Notes: generated by a model from the sequence alone, not told the origin. A DNA stretch of 64,000 bases from Bacillota bacterium (GCA_021821055.1 JAKACX010000004.1:1-64000); one strand, 5' to 3'; counted from the first letter of the stretch, positions 35,121 through 42,773 are shown. Translations and numbers: made by a program.

Positions 35121-35860
35121 CAGAGTGGCGTCCCGAACTGCTGCTGCTGTCGGTGCTTCTCGGCGTAATCTATTTCCTGCTGTTGTCCGAATTTGTCGCG
35201 CAACGCGTGGGATGGGCGCGCCGCGCCGCCTTTGTGCTGGCCCTGATGGTCCTGTACGCTGCGGCGGGTCCGCTCGCGCCATGGGCGCAACAACGCCTGT
35301 TCACTGCGTACGTGGGTGACATGCTGTTGCTGACATTCGTGCTGCCCTGGCTGCTGATCGCCGGAGTCCCCGTCGTCCTCGTGGAGCGGGCGGCAACCGT
35401 GCAGTGGGTGGCGCGACTGATCCACTTTGCCACGAGACCGATCATTGCCCTCGTTGTGTTCAATGCGCTCGTCACGGCCACGCTGTTACCGCCTGTTCTG
35501 AAGTGGAACCTCACGCTAAACGGGTTTCACGCCCTCCTGCAAAACCTTCTCATGCTGTCGGCGGTCTGCTTCTGGGCCCCGATGGTTCCCCGATGCGGTG
35601 CGTCGGGGAGTATGGGGCGGGGCATGCAACTGCTTTATATTATCTATTCTTCTAATTTTATGATGCCCATTATCGTGTGGCTGTTCCTGGGCGACGCCCG
35701 GTATCCCGCGTTCAGTCGACCGACAACAGTGTGCGCCGGGGACGCAACGGCGGATCTGCAGACGGGCGGAGCACTCATGCTGGTCACGATGTATCTGACG
35801 TACGGCTATCTGGCTGTCCGATTGTTCCGTCGGTCCGACGAATCCGTCTGGTACGAGTGA
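35096..35860 (+). CDS. ctaG: Cytochrome c oxidase assembly factor CtaG (caa3 type)
   Basis: A 254-residue protein with about seven helices. Typical segments are YVGDMLLLTFVLPWLLIAGV in the first half and GFHALLQNLLMLSAVCFWAP in the second. CtaG-family proteins are needed for building caa3-type oxidases in Bacillus, probably in copper delivery. ATG 35096 has GGGGGAGG eight bases upstream; ATG 35117 is a second possible start with GAGGAG. It begins the oxidase gene block. Confidence 0.85.
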   Translation: MDLRGAWMTEWRPELLLLSVLLGVIYFLLLSEFVAQRVGWARRAAFVLALMVLYAAAGPLAPWAQQRLFTAYVGDMLLLTFVLPWLLIAGVPVVLVERAATVQWVARLIHFATRPIIALVVFNALVTATLLPPVLKWNLTLNGFHALLQNLLMLSAVCFWAPMVPRCGASGSMGRGMQLLYIIYSSNFMMPIIVWLFLGDARYPAFSRPTTVCAGDATADLQTGGALMLVTMYLTYGYLAVRLFRRSDESVWYE

Positions 35861-35944
35861 GGGCGATCATCCAAGGGAATGCGTCCATTGCGCGCAGGAG
35901 ACACTTCCATACGAGAGGGGGAGCGTCCATGACGTCGCAAATGC

Positions 35945-36214
35945 GTGCAATGGGTTGGAATGCAGCTCCTTTTGACGGGAGTCGCCGTCGCTGTTCTCGG
36001 GGTGCTGCTGGATCGGGTCGTGCTTCCAGCCATCGGCAGTTTTCCGTCGCTGTATGTGGACAAAATGGGCTTTCTGCTGGTGATCTCGCTGCTCTCTCTG
36101 GGCTTGTCGGGCAGTCATATCGTTCCGTTCTACATGGCCGAGGCCGTTGCCATCCTGCTGGCCGTCTGCGAGGAATGGCTGCATCGAAGAGTTTTGCCGC
36201 GACAATATGAATAA
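35945..36214 (+). CDS. Small three-helix membrane protein in oxidase cluster
   Basis: A frame of about 89 residues with clear hydrophobic helices (LLLTGVAVAVLGVLLDRVVL, FLLVISLLSLGLSGSHIVPF, AEAVAILLAVCEEWL). The start is unclear: the strong site GAGAGGGGGAGCGTCC leads to ATG 35929, which is in a different frame. Either GTG 35945 or ATG 35960 is used, or one base has been gained near 35947, as removing one A restores a continuous frame from 35929. It probably belongs to the oxidase assembly genes. Confidence 0.6.
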   Translation: MQWVGMQLLLTGVAVAVLGVLLDRVVLPAIGSFPSLYVDKMGFLLVISLLSLGLSGSHIVPFYMAEAVAILLAVCEEWLHRRVLPRQYE

Positions 36215-36368
36215 TATCCTATTATGGGAACATGCTACCGTAGAGGCGCGCGTGCTGTGGTGGACAAGGCGTCCGACCGGGATCCCGGACGCTCTGTCTG
36301 GAGTCATTGCGCCTGCATCGGGGTCTTGATCCCATGTTTCCTACACTGCTTCGCCGGGAGGCAACTGT

Positions 36369-36902
36369 GTGCCGACTAGCCGTGTCGCCATGCTGCTCTC
36401 TGCTCTTGCCGCCATGCTCATCGTGGGCTGCGGGCCTCACCAGGAGAACAGCGCGCCATCTTCGCTCCTGGTGGATGTTGCGGCCGCGAAGACAGCCTAC
36501 ATATACCTCACGGCAGGGTACAATTCGAACAACCTCGACGCCAATTTTGACGGGTACGCCAACGGCCGTCTCGTGATTACAGTGCCCGTCGGTTACCGCG
36601 TGGTGCTCAACGTGACGAACGACGGCGGCATCCCGCACGACGCCGGCGTGTACACGGTCCAAAACCAGCTTGCGTTCGCGGGAGCCGGGGATTCCACGAC
36701 GGCTCTCGAGCACAACCCGTCAGCGGGCATCATGCCGGGGCAGTCGGCCACCTTCCGGTTTGTGGCGGACCGGATCGGCTCATACCGTCTCGCCGACCTG
36801 CTCTACAGTTTTCCGGCACACGGCCGGATGCACGATTCACTGGGCATGTGGGCCGCGTTTCGCGTGGCGCGGACTGGTTCGCCGCGCGTCATGGCGGACT
36901 GA
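36369..36902 (+). CDS. Sulfocyanin-like cupredoxin lipoprotein
   Basis: A 177-residue lipoprotein with signal MLLSALAAMLIVGC. The domain pattern NGRLVITVPVGYRVVLNVTN, then NDGGIPHDAGV and SLGMWAAFRV, matches sulfocyanin, the blue copper donor of archaeal haem-copper oxidases. His90, His151 and Met160 sit at expected ligand places, but the expected Cys before His151 is Tyr146 (segment LLYSFPAHG), so a normal type 1 copper centre is unlikely. GGGAGG stands seven bases before the GTG 36367/36369 pair. It may be an electron carrier with an altered site or a copper chaperone. Confidence 0.75.
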   Translation: MPTSRVAMLLSALAAMLIVGCGPHQENSAPSSLLVDVAAAKTAYIYLTAGYNSNNLDANFDGYANGRLVITVPVGYRVVLNVTNDGGIPHDAGVYTVQNQLAFAGAGDSTTALEHNPSAGIMPGQSATFRFVADRIGSYRLADLLYSFPAHGRMHDSLGMWAAFRVARTGSPRVMAD

Positions 36903-36982
36903 TGCGGTGTGCGCCGGCTGCAGAAACCGTTCCGGGCGGCGCTGCCCCGTCGCCCGGGATCGAAGAGGAGGCTTGAATCGCC

Positions 36983-37645
36983 GTGGAACGTGACCGCGCC
37001 GCGCGCCCGTCCCCTGCACAGCGAACACCGAACCCGTACTGGAACGGGCGCGTCATGTGGCTTGTCGTCAGCGTCGCAACCGCAGTGGCTGTCATCGCGC
37101 TGTTCTGGCAGCGTCCACTGCAGAACGCCTGGACGGTGATGGCAGGTCGGCACGCACAGCCCGGTACGGTTCTCATCTTCCAGTTCGACTATGGCTACAC
37201 GCCGCAGGATATCACGTGGCGGGTCGGCGACAGGGTGACGATTGCGCTGCGCAATCAGAGCCCGTCGCACTGGCACGAGATGATGATCGGACGCGGGGCG
37301 GACGTCACGCCGACCGCCTTTGGACCCCTGCCGACGCAGTTTGAGGAAGACTTCTGGAGTGGTGTGCGGGTGACCATCAGCCACGCGCGCATGGTGGACA
37401 ACATCGTGCTGCACGATGCCATCGTGACGTTCCGGGGGCCGCAGCCGAGTGTCGCCACAGGCGGCAATTTCAGTCCGACGCTGCAACCGGGAGGCGCTCT
37501 GGACATGACATTCACGGTGCCGGACAAACCGGGGGTGTGGCACTACGGTTGCTTCGTGCAACAGTACATCCACTACATGGACGGCATGAAGGGCACCATC
37601 ACCATTCTGCCGGCTTCCTCTTTGCCGGCCTCCTCGCCGTCCTAG
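36983..37645 (+). CDS. Membrane-anchored blue copper protein (cupredoxin)
   Basis: A 220-residue protein with one N-terminal helix (residues about 24-42) and an outer cupredoxin domain. Copper ligands are in the classic order: His98 (or His96) in SPSHWHEMMIG, then Cys190-x6-His197 and Met202 (or Met199) in HYGCFVQQYIHYMDGM. A complete type 1 centre is expected. GTG 36983 has AGGAGG upstream at 11 bases. Lying before coxB, it is a good candidate for the electron donor to the oxidase in place of cytochrome c. Confidence 0.82.
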   Translation: MERDRAARPSPAQRTPNPYWNGRVMWLVVSVATAVAVIALFWQRPLQNAWTVMAGRHAQPGTVLIFQFDYGYTPQDITWRVGDRVTIALRNQSPSHWHEMMIGRGADVTPTAFGPLPTQFEEDFWSGVRVTISHARMVDNIVLHDAIVTFRGPQPSVATGGNFSPTLQPGGALDMTFTVPDKPGVWHYGCFVQQYIHYMDGMKGTITILPASSLPASSPS

Positions 37646-37702
37646 CTTGGGCAAACGCCCTGGCGGCGTGCAGCGGCGGAACCGGGACCGGGTGATACAC
37701 GG

Positions 37703-37795
37703 AAAATGCGAGCGAATCTGCACCCTGCCATCTGTGGCGCCTGATTGAATCGCATTTTCATGGTTTGCTGGTGTGCGGATGCGCCGCACATGGCG
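37703..37795 (+). repeat. Dispersed 93-bp element, copy B
   Basis: About 90 percent identical to copy A (27937-28029) in opposite orientation. It contains the perfect hairpin GTGCGG-ATGCG-CCGCAC. The sense strand reads toward coxB. A degenerate match to the 29-base repeat of 4711 and 42520 follows at about 37816-37838. Confidence 0.85.
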
Positions 37796-37899
37796 ATCTC
37801 TTGCGATTATGGGACGGTCCAGGTCAGGGCAGGCGCGGAGCAGTCTGCATGCGTACGACCCGGTTCTCGGCGGCCATTTGGAGATTCATCGCGCCTGCG

Positions 37900-37944
37900 C
37901 CCCGACAGAACCCCGGACTTGAATGTTCCGGGGTTCTGTCGGGG
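37900..37944 (+). promoter_or_regulatory. Strong 18-bp-stem hairpin upstream of coxB
   Basis: Positions 37900-37917 and 37927-37944 are perfect reverse complements (18 bp, beginning CCCCGACAG), with a 9-base loop; partial pairing continues outside. No T-run follows. It ends 29 bases before the coxB start. It could be an attenuator, an RNA-processing or stability hairpin between the copper-protein genes and coxB, or part of a mobile repeat. Confidence 0.7.
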
Positions 37945-37973
37945 GGCGGGCGCCAGGAAGGCAGGGGTGCAGT

Positions 37974-38786
37974 GTGGTCGATCGTGTCATGTTCACCATC
38001 TGGTGGCTTCTGGCGTCGGTGCTCGCCGAATGGGGTGTTCGCGCGCTGATTCACCGCGGCGTGTACTACTACACCGCCTCCAGCCAGGCGCAGGACGGTG
38101 AACGCGCCGTCGCGTTCATTCTCACGGTTCTCACGCCAGTCTTCACGTTTGTAGTGGTTATGCTCATCTACAACTTTATCCGTTTCAGTACAGCCAGGGG
38201 AGTGGCCACGCCCGGCCCGCACCAGTTTCAAACGAACAAGACGTTCATCGGCATGTGGGTGCTGATCAGCATCGGGCTGAATGTGCTGTTCTTTGTCCAT
38301 CCGTCCGCGTCCGCGCTGGAACAGATGTTTAACAGTGAGCAGCAACGGGTGCATCGGCAGGATCTGGTGGTGAACGTTGTCGCCCGGCAGTGGCAATGGA
38401 TATTCAGCTACCCGCAATACGGCGTGGAGGACGCCGAGGATGCAAATGGGAACAGCACCCTGTACCTGCCGGTGAACCGCAACGTCAAATTCATTCTTCG
38501 GTCGTACGACCCGTACCACACCTACGCGCCAGAAGCGGCCGTCGTGCACGACTTCTGGATCCCCGCCTTTGGCCTGAAGCAGGACATCATTCCTGGCGAG
38601 ACGCGCTACATGTACGTGCATACGACAAAGGTCACGTCCTATAACGTCAATCCCATGGTCCGCGTGCAGTGCGCGGAGGTCTGCGGCCCCGGCCATCCCT
38701 TCATGGAGGCTCCGGTGCACGTGGTGTCCGGCGTGGATTTTGTCGCTTGGGTACGGCAGCAGAGGATGCGGCAGGCACAAAGCTGA
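37974..38786 (+). CDS. coxB: Cytochrome c oxidase subunit II
   Basis: A 270-residue haem-copper oxidase subunit with two N-terminal helices and an outer CuA domain. CuA ligands are all present: His192, Cys233, Glu235, Cys237, His241, Met244 (CAEVCGPGHPFM). The aromatic patch ARQWQWIFSYPQYG passes electrons to CuA. There is no fused C-terminal cytochrome c domain, unlike caa3 subunit II, which fits donation by the copper proteins encoded upstream. GTG 37974 has AGGGG six bases upstream; ATG 37989 is an alternative. Confidence 0.92.
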   Translation: MVDRVMFTIWWLLASVLAEWGVRALIHRGVYYYTASSQAQDGERAVAFILTVLTPVFTFVVVMLIYNFIRFSTARGVATPGPHQFQTNKTFIGMWVLISIGLNVLFFVHPSASALEQMFNSEQQRVHRQDLVVNVVARQWQWIFSYPQYGVEDAEDANGNSTLYLPVNRNVKFILRSYDPYHTYAPEAAVVHDFWIPAFGLKQDIIPGETRYMYVHTTKVTSYNVNPMVRVQCAEVCGPGHPFMEAPVHVVSGVDFVAWVRQQRMRQAQS

Positions 38787-38808
38787 GCACAAGATTGGGG
38801 AGATCGGT

Positions 38809-40743
38809 TTGAGTTCTCATGTCGGCAATGCGAAGCGGCAGTTCGTAACGTCCGGCGGCTCCGGCGAAGCCGTCCTGCCTGACCGGCGCATGACGCCGCC
38901 TGTCGTGCGCGGCATCCTGTGGGCGGCCATCGCGTTTATCCTTGTCAATACACTCGTCAGCCAGGTGCTCGACCGCCAGGCGTACGATCCATTCATCACG
39001 AAGGTCTCCGTGACGTTCGCGTGGACCGCCGCGCTGTGCGGTTGGCTGCTCGGCGTCGGCGGCTGGGAGATGCTTGTCAAACCGCATTTCGGTTATCCGC
39101 TGGTCTGGCGGACGCCTGCCGACTGGCGGCGCTACTTCATGCTGTCGCTCGATCACAAGGTGGTCGGCATCCAGTACCTTGCGACGAGTGCGGCGGGGCT
39201 GTTCATCGCCGGATTCGCCGCCATGATGATGCGCGCCGAACTGATGCAGGCCAGGCTGTGGTTTTTCCCCAACATGAGCGCCTACCTCTCCGCGGTGGGC
39301 ATCCACGGCACGATCATGATGTTCGCCTTTGGCACGGTCGTGCTCGTCGGGGGATTCGGCAACTATCTGATTCCCCTGATGCTTGGCGCCAACGGCTCTG
39401 CGTTCCCGCGGGTATCCGCGATCAGCGTGTGGCTGCTTCCGGTGGGAATTGCAACGGTGGCGCTCAGCCCGCTTCTCGGCATGTGGACGACCGGTTGGCG
39501 GGCGTACGCGCCACTTTCCGGACAGGATCCCTCGGGCATCGTGTTTTACTATCTCGGCGTGTTTGCCATGACCGTCTCGTCGCTGCTCGTCGCCGTCAAC
39601 CTTACGGCGACGATCATCTTCAAGCGCGCCGCTGGACTGACGTGGAATCGCATCCCGATGTACGCCTGGGGCATCCTCGCCGTAAGCCTGCTCAATATCA
39701 TCTGGCTGCCGGAGATTCAGATGACGTTTATCCTGTCGCTGCTCAACAACATTGTCCCATTTCCACTGTTTTCGCAGGTGGGCACGCCGCTGACGTACAT
39801 GGAGATCTTCTGGCTGTTCGGACACCCCGAGGTGTACATCATCGTGGTCCCCGCGTTTGCCATATGGCAAGAGATCCTGCCTGTCATGGGACAGAAGACG
39901 CTGTTCGCCAGGCAATGGGGGGTGCTCGGCCTGGTGTTCGTCATGCTGTTCAGTGGACTGGTGTGGGCGCATCACATGTTCACCAACATGCGCAACAGCC
40001 AGATGCTCCCCTTCTCGTTTTTCACCGAGATGATCTCGATTCCCACGGGGTTCGCCTATCTCGTCGCGCTGGGCACCATGTGGAAGGCGCGGATGCGCCC
40101 GAAGGCGCCGACCGTGCTGGTGTTGATGAGCATGTTCAACTTTCTCATCGGCGGGGTCACGGGCGTGCTGCTTGCCGACCCCGTCATCAACCTGCAGGCG
40201 CACGACACATTCTTCATCGTCGGGCACTTTCACTACACCATCATCGGGGCCATGCTGTTCTCCGCCCTGGCCGCCGTCTACTACTGGATGCCCCGCCTGT
40301 GCGGACGCATGTACAGCGAGACATGGGCCAATCTGCTCTCGGTGTGGGTATTCATCGCCTTCAACGCGGTCTTTGGCCAGTTCTTCCTCCTGGGCCTGCG
40401 CGGAATGAACCGCTGGGTGCCGGTCTACCCCGCCTATCTGCAGAACATGAACTTTGAGGTGTCCATCTTTGCCTTCCTGCTCGGTATCGGCTTCCTGTTG
40501 CACCTGATCCACGTCGTGTGGATGTGGAACCACGGCGAGCCGGCGGGAACAAATCCGTGGCAGGGCAAGACGCTTGAATGGCATTCCGCGTCAGGTCCCG
40601 GACAGACGAACTTTGCCGTCGCACCGATCGTCTTGCGCGGCTTTTACAATTACGCCGACCGGAGACCGGTGCTCGCCTCGCGCGGCGCGGGGGAGCGGGA
40701 AGCGACCGGCGGCGGGGCGACGCCTGGGCCGACGGCGGAGTGA
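38809..40743 (+). CDS. coxA: Cytochrome c oxidase subunit I
   Basis: Catalytic subunit (644 residues) of an A-type haem-copper oxidase reducing O2 to water and pumping protons. The CuB/cross-link segment GHPEVYIIVVP, the two CuB histidines in WAHHMFTNM and the haem ligands in HDTFFIVGHFHYTIIG are present. The Glu in GHPEV marks the D-channel type. Length exceeds the usual 550 or so because of an N-terminal extension with two extra helices and a longer C-terminus. TTG 38809 is preferred from GGGGAG upstream; the earlier frame-open stretch overlaps coxB and is rejected. Confidence 0.93.
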   Translation: MSSHVGNAKRQFVTSGGSGEAVLPDRRMTPPVVRGILWAAIAFILVNTLVSQVLDRQAYDPFITKVSVTFAWTAALCGWLLGVGGWEMLVKPHFGYPLVWRTPADWRRYFMLSLDHKVVGIQYLATSAAGLFIAGFAAMMMRAELMQARLWFFPNMSAYLSAVGIHGTIMMFAFGTVVLVGGFGNYLIPLMLGANGSAFPRVSAISVWLLPVGIATVALSPLLGMWTTGWRAYAPLSGQDPSGIVFYYLGVFAMTVSSLLVAVNLTATIIFKRAAGLTWNRIPMYAWGILAVSLLNIIWLPEIQMTFILSLLNNIVPFPLFSQVGTPLTYMEIFWLFGHPEVYIIVVPAFAIWQEILPVMGQKTLFARQWGVLGLVFVMLFSGLVWAHHMFTNMRNSQMLPFSFFTEMISIPTGFAYLVALGTMWKARMRPKAPTVLVLMSMFNFLIGGVTGVLLADPVINLQAHDTFFIVGHFHYTIIGAMLFSALAAVYYWMPRLCGRMYSETWANLLSVWVFIAFNAVFGQFFLLGLRGMNRWVPVYPAYLQNMNFEVSIFAFLLGIGFLLHLIHVVWMWNHGEPAGTNPWQGKTLEWHSASGPGQTNFAVAPIVLRGFYNYADRRPVLASRGAGEREATGGGATPGPTAE

Positions 40744-40762
40744 GGCGCCCCGGGCGGGACGG

Positions 40763-40810
40763 GACGGTGGACGGTGGACGGTGGACGGTGGACGGTGGAC
40801 GGTGGACGGG
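40763..40810. repeat. Heptanucleotide tandem repeat
   Basis: Six perfect copies of GACGGTG (40763-40804) plus a partial seventh, in the gap between coxA and coxC. Copy number may vary among strains. It is non-coding here. Confidence 0.95.
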
Positions 40811-40878
40811 GCGGTGGCAGCGGCAGCGGGACGAGGGATGAAGCGCAGGACGCAGGATGACAGGGAGGCTTTCGGACT

Positions 40879-41493
40879 GTGACAAGATCCTTGGCACAAG
40901 TGAAGGTCAGACAGAAGCCGGTGCCGTCGTCGCCGGCGGCCGGACCGTCTCCGGCGGTGCTCGACAGGCGGGATTACGCGCAACACCAATTCGGGCTGAT
41001 GCTGTTCATGGTGACCCAAGGCATCCCCTACTTTGTTCTGATCAACATGCGCTTCATGGTTGCGGGAGCATATGTGCCGCCGCACCTGGACGTGTGGTTT
41101 GGCGCCTTGTTGCCGACGATCCTCCTGTGGATCGGCGCCGCCTTCGCGTGGCGCGGTGCGCTCGCCTTGCGCAACGACCGCACGCGGCAGTGCGCGCGGG
41201 ATCTGGCGCGCACGGAAGTGGTTGGCGCTGTCGGACTGGTGGCGCTCATGGCGCCTTTCTGGCGGCACTCGTTTGACCCGATCGGACGTTTCGGCACGGT
41301 GTACCTGAGTTCACTCGGCGTGGCCAGCTTTTATACGCTGGTTGCGCTGGCTGTGGTGCTGGGTGCGGCCTTTCGGACGCGGCGCGGCCTGGTTACCCGC
41401 CTGGCGCCGTGGGGAGCGCGGTCTGCGGCCGCGGTCTGGACATTCAACGCGGCGTCGTGGCTTGTATTGTACATCGTGTTCTACTCGATCTGA
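40879..41493 (+). CDS. coxC: Cytochrome c oxidase subunit III-like protein
   Basis: A 204-residue protein with five predicted helices and subunit III-like layout (FGLMLFMVTQGIPYFVLIN, then SSLGVASFYTLVALAVVLGA and NAASWLVLYIVFYSI). Similarity to classic subunit III is modest: several usual acidic helix residues are not evident. GTG 40879 has AGGGAGG ten bases upstream. Position after coxA supports the assignment. Confidence 0.75.
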   Translation: MTRSLAQVKVRQKPVPSSPAAGPSPAVLDRRDYAQHQFGLMLFMVTQGIPYFVLINMRFMVAGAYVPPHLDVWFGALLPTILLWIGAAFAWRGALALRNDRTRQCARDLARTEVVGAVGLVALMAPFWRHSFDPIGRFGTVYLSSLGVASFYTLVALAVVLGAAFRTRRGLVTRLAPWGARSAAAVWTFNAASWLVLYIVFYSI

Positions 41494-41499
41494 CGGGGG

Positions 41500-41721
41500 A
41501 TGAGGGTGTTGCAGGATTTCTGGCCGGCGCTTCCATTCTACATTCCATACAGTGTAGGCATGCCGAACTGGTGGGACATGGTCTGGTGGCTGTATCAACT
41601 GGGTCTCATGTCCGGCGTTCTGTGGGTGCTGTACGGCATCGCACGCTGGGTTGACCGCAATTTTCTCGAACAGTCCGCGGACCCGGACGGCTGCGGCGAC
41701 GAATGGAAGGGTGATATGTGA
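41500..41721 (+). CDS. Small oxidase-associated membrane protein (subunit IV-like)
   Basis: A 73-residue protein with one or two hydrophobic segments (WWDMVWWLYQLGLMSGVLWV) and an acidic tail. It lies between coxC and the YhcN-like gene, overlapping the latter. It could fill the place of subunit IV, though no sequence signature proves this. The start may be ATG 41500 or GTG 41506; the latter has GGGG at better spacing. Confidence 0.6.
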   Translation: MRVLQDFWPALPFYIPYSVGMPNWWDMVWWLYQLGLMSGVLWVLYGIARWVDRNFLEQSADPDGCGDEWKGDM

Positions 41722-42338
41722 TGGCAGGGGCGACGGGGGACCGGGAAGGGAGGTCGACGGTGCGTGGGGAAGGCGGCGGACGGGGCCAATCGCGCAGGAC
41801 ACTTTCGTCGTGGCTTGCGCTTGTGAATGGGTCGGCGATTCTGTGCGGGTTGGGGTGCGCGGTGAGCGGTTTCGCGATGGTGCGCGACATCGACGGGCAA
41901 AGCTTCAAGCATGTCCGCTCCAACAACCACGCCGCGCTTAACGACAGTGTCTTGACGGGGTCGTTGCTTGCGCCAAGGGCGGCATGGGGCGAGCGGATAC
42001 GCCGCGAGGTGCCGGGGGTGGTGTACGCGGTTGTATTGCAGCGGGGGAGCAATGTGTTCGTGGCGGCGGCGCCCGCCGCTGCCGACGGGGTGGCCAAGGG
42101 CCGTGCGGCAGTTCGGACTGGCGCGCCATCCACCGCGCGCGAAGCGGACCTGCAGGCGTCGGTTGGGCGCCTCGTGCGCCGGTTCGATCCACGCGTTACG
42201 CATGTGTACGTGACAACAGACACGACAGTCGTGAATCACTTCCACCGCTATGTGGCAGATCGGCTGGCGGGGCAAAGCACGGGAGGGGACATCGTGTTCA
42301 ACGACCTGGAGCGGCTCTATCCGGGCGTCCGGTGGTGA
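41721..42338 (+). CDS. YhcN/YlaJ family sporulation-type protein
   Basis: A 205-residue protein with a hydrophobic N-terminal segment (residues about 30-50), then the conserved C-terminal part: RREVPGVVYAVVLQRGSNVF, later RFDPRVTHVYVTTDTTVVNH and a final FHRYVADRLAG. YhcN and YlaJ are spore-associated lipoproteins in Bacillus; here no lipobox cysteine is obvious. It is last in the oxidase gene string, an unexpected location that may be chance. ATG 41721 overlaps the previous stop. Confidence 0.72.
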   Translation: MAGATGDREGRSTVRGEGGGRGQSRRTLSSWLALVNGSAILCGLGCAVSGFAMVRDIDGQSFKHVRSNNHAALNDSVLTGSLLAPRAAWGERIRREVPGVVYAVVLQRGSNVFVAAAPAAADGVAKGRAAVRTGAPSTAREADLQASVGRLVRRFDPRVTHVYVTTDTTVVNHFHRYVADRLAGQSTGGDIVFNDLERLYPGVRW

Positions 42339-42344
42339 CGCGCG

Positions 42345-42382
42345 CCGGACCTGCGCCAGACCTGCGCCGGACCTGCGCCAGT
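42345..42382. repeat. Short GC-rich direct repeats
   Basis: Three near-identical units of GACCTGCGCC separated by one or two bases just after the YhcN-like gene. A 12-base palindrome GGGCGCGCGCCC follows at about 42403-42414. No function can be assigned. Confidence 0.6.
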
Positions 42383-42519
42383 GCGCTGCATGCGGGCAGA
42401 AGGCGGGGGCGCGCGCCCGCGCCAAACGCGCCAGGCTCTGTAAGTGTCCATAAGCACAGAAACTGTTCGTGCCGGGTGCCCATGTCGTGCCGAGGAGCGT
42501 ACCGCAACCCGAAGGGAAC

Positions 42520-42548
42520 TGTGATCATCCAAACCGGGGCAGGCGCGA
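42520..42548. repeat. 29-base repeat shared with the nar operon leader
   Basis: 25 of 29 bases equal 4711-4739, beginning TGTGATCATCCA. A weaker relative lies at 37816-37838. It sits about 20-45 bases before the mer promoter. Confidence 0.55.
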
Positions 42549-42565
42549 AGCGGTGCGGTGGGTCA

Positions 42566-42596
42566 TTGACAGAGGAATATATTTAAGTATTATAAT
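42566..42596 (+). promoter_or_regulatory. Promoter/operator of the mer operon
   Basis: TTGACA at 42566-42571 with TATTAT (42588-42593, 16-base spacer) or TATAAT (42591-42596, 19-base spacer). The spacer and -10 region form an AT-rich imperfect dyad (about 42577-42600), the kind of site bound by ArsR-family repressors; the ArsR gene of this operon is the likely regulator. Confidence 0.7.
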
Positions 42597-42626
42597 ATAA
42601 AAACGAGAAGTCGGGGGTTGACGCGA

Positions 42627-42773
42627 ATGGCGCGAGAGCGCAAGCAAGCAAATGGGGCGTCTGTGGAGTTGCTCGGCATTGCGCTTGCCGCCGCGCTGTG
42701 CTGCGGGCTTCCGGTGGTCCTGGCCGCCGTTGGCCTCACGGCGGCCGGGAAGGAGTGTCGACGGGATGAATAG
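42627..42773 (+). CDS. 48-residue Cys-Cys membrane protein, mini Mer transporter-like
   Basis: Short ORF read directly. It has a basic start (MARERKQANG), one long hydrophobic segment with a vicinal pair in ALAAALCCGLPVVLAAVGLT, and a charged end. A Cys-Cys pair in a first helix is the mercury-binding hallmark of MerT/MerF/MerE transporters, here in a protein with one helix or a short hairpin. GGGGG stands nine bases before ATG 42627. It is the first gene of the mer operon and overlaps the regulator start. A role in bringing Hg(II) to MerA is inferred. Confidence 0.65.
   Translation: MARERKQANGASVELLGIALAAALCCGLPVVLAAVGLTAAGKECRRDE

Noticed and set aside
35677-36210. Plus-strand frame of 177 codons overlapping ctaG and the small membrane gene
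   Set aside because: It overlaps the end of ctaG out of frame and reads as Arg/Ser-rich nonsense; only its ATG at 35929 is notable and is discussed as a frameshift.
38701-40584. Minus-strand open frame of 627 codons opposite coxA
   Set aside because: It is fully antisense to coxA, whose catalytic motifs are intact; extreme His/Arg/Asp content marks it as a shadow.
40763-40810. Possible CRISPR array
   Set aside because: Units are 7 bases without spacers; it is a simple tandem repeat.
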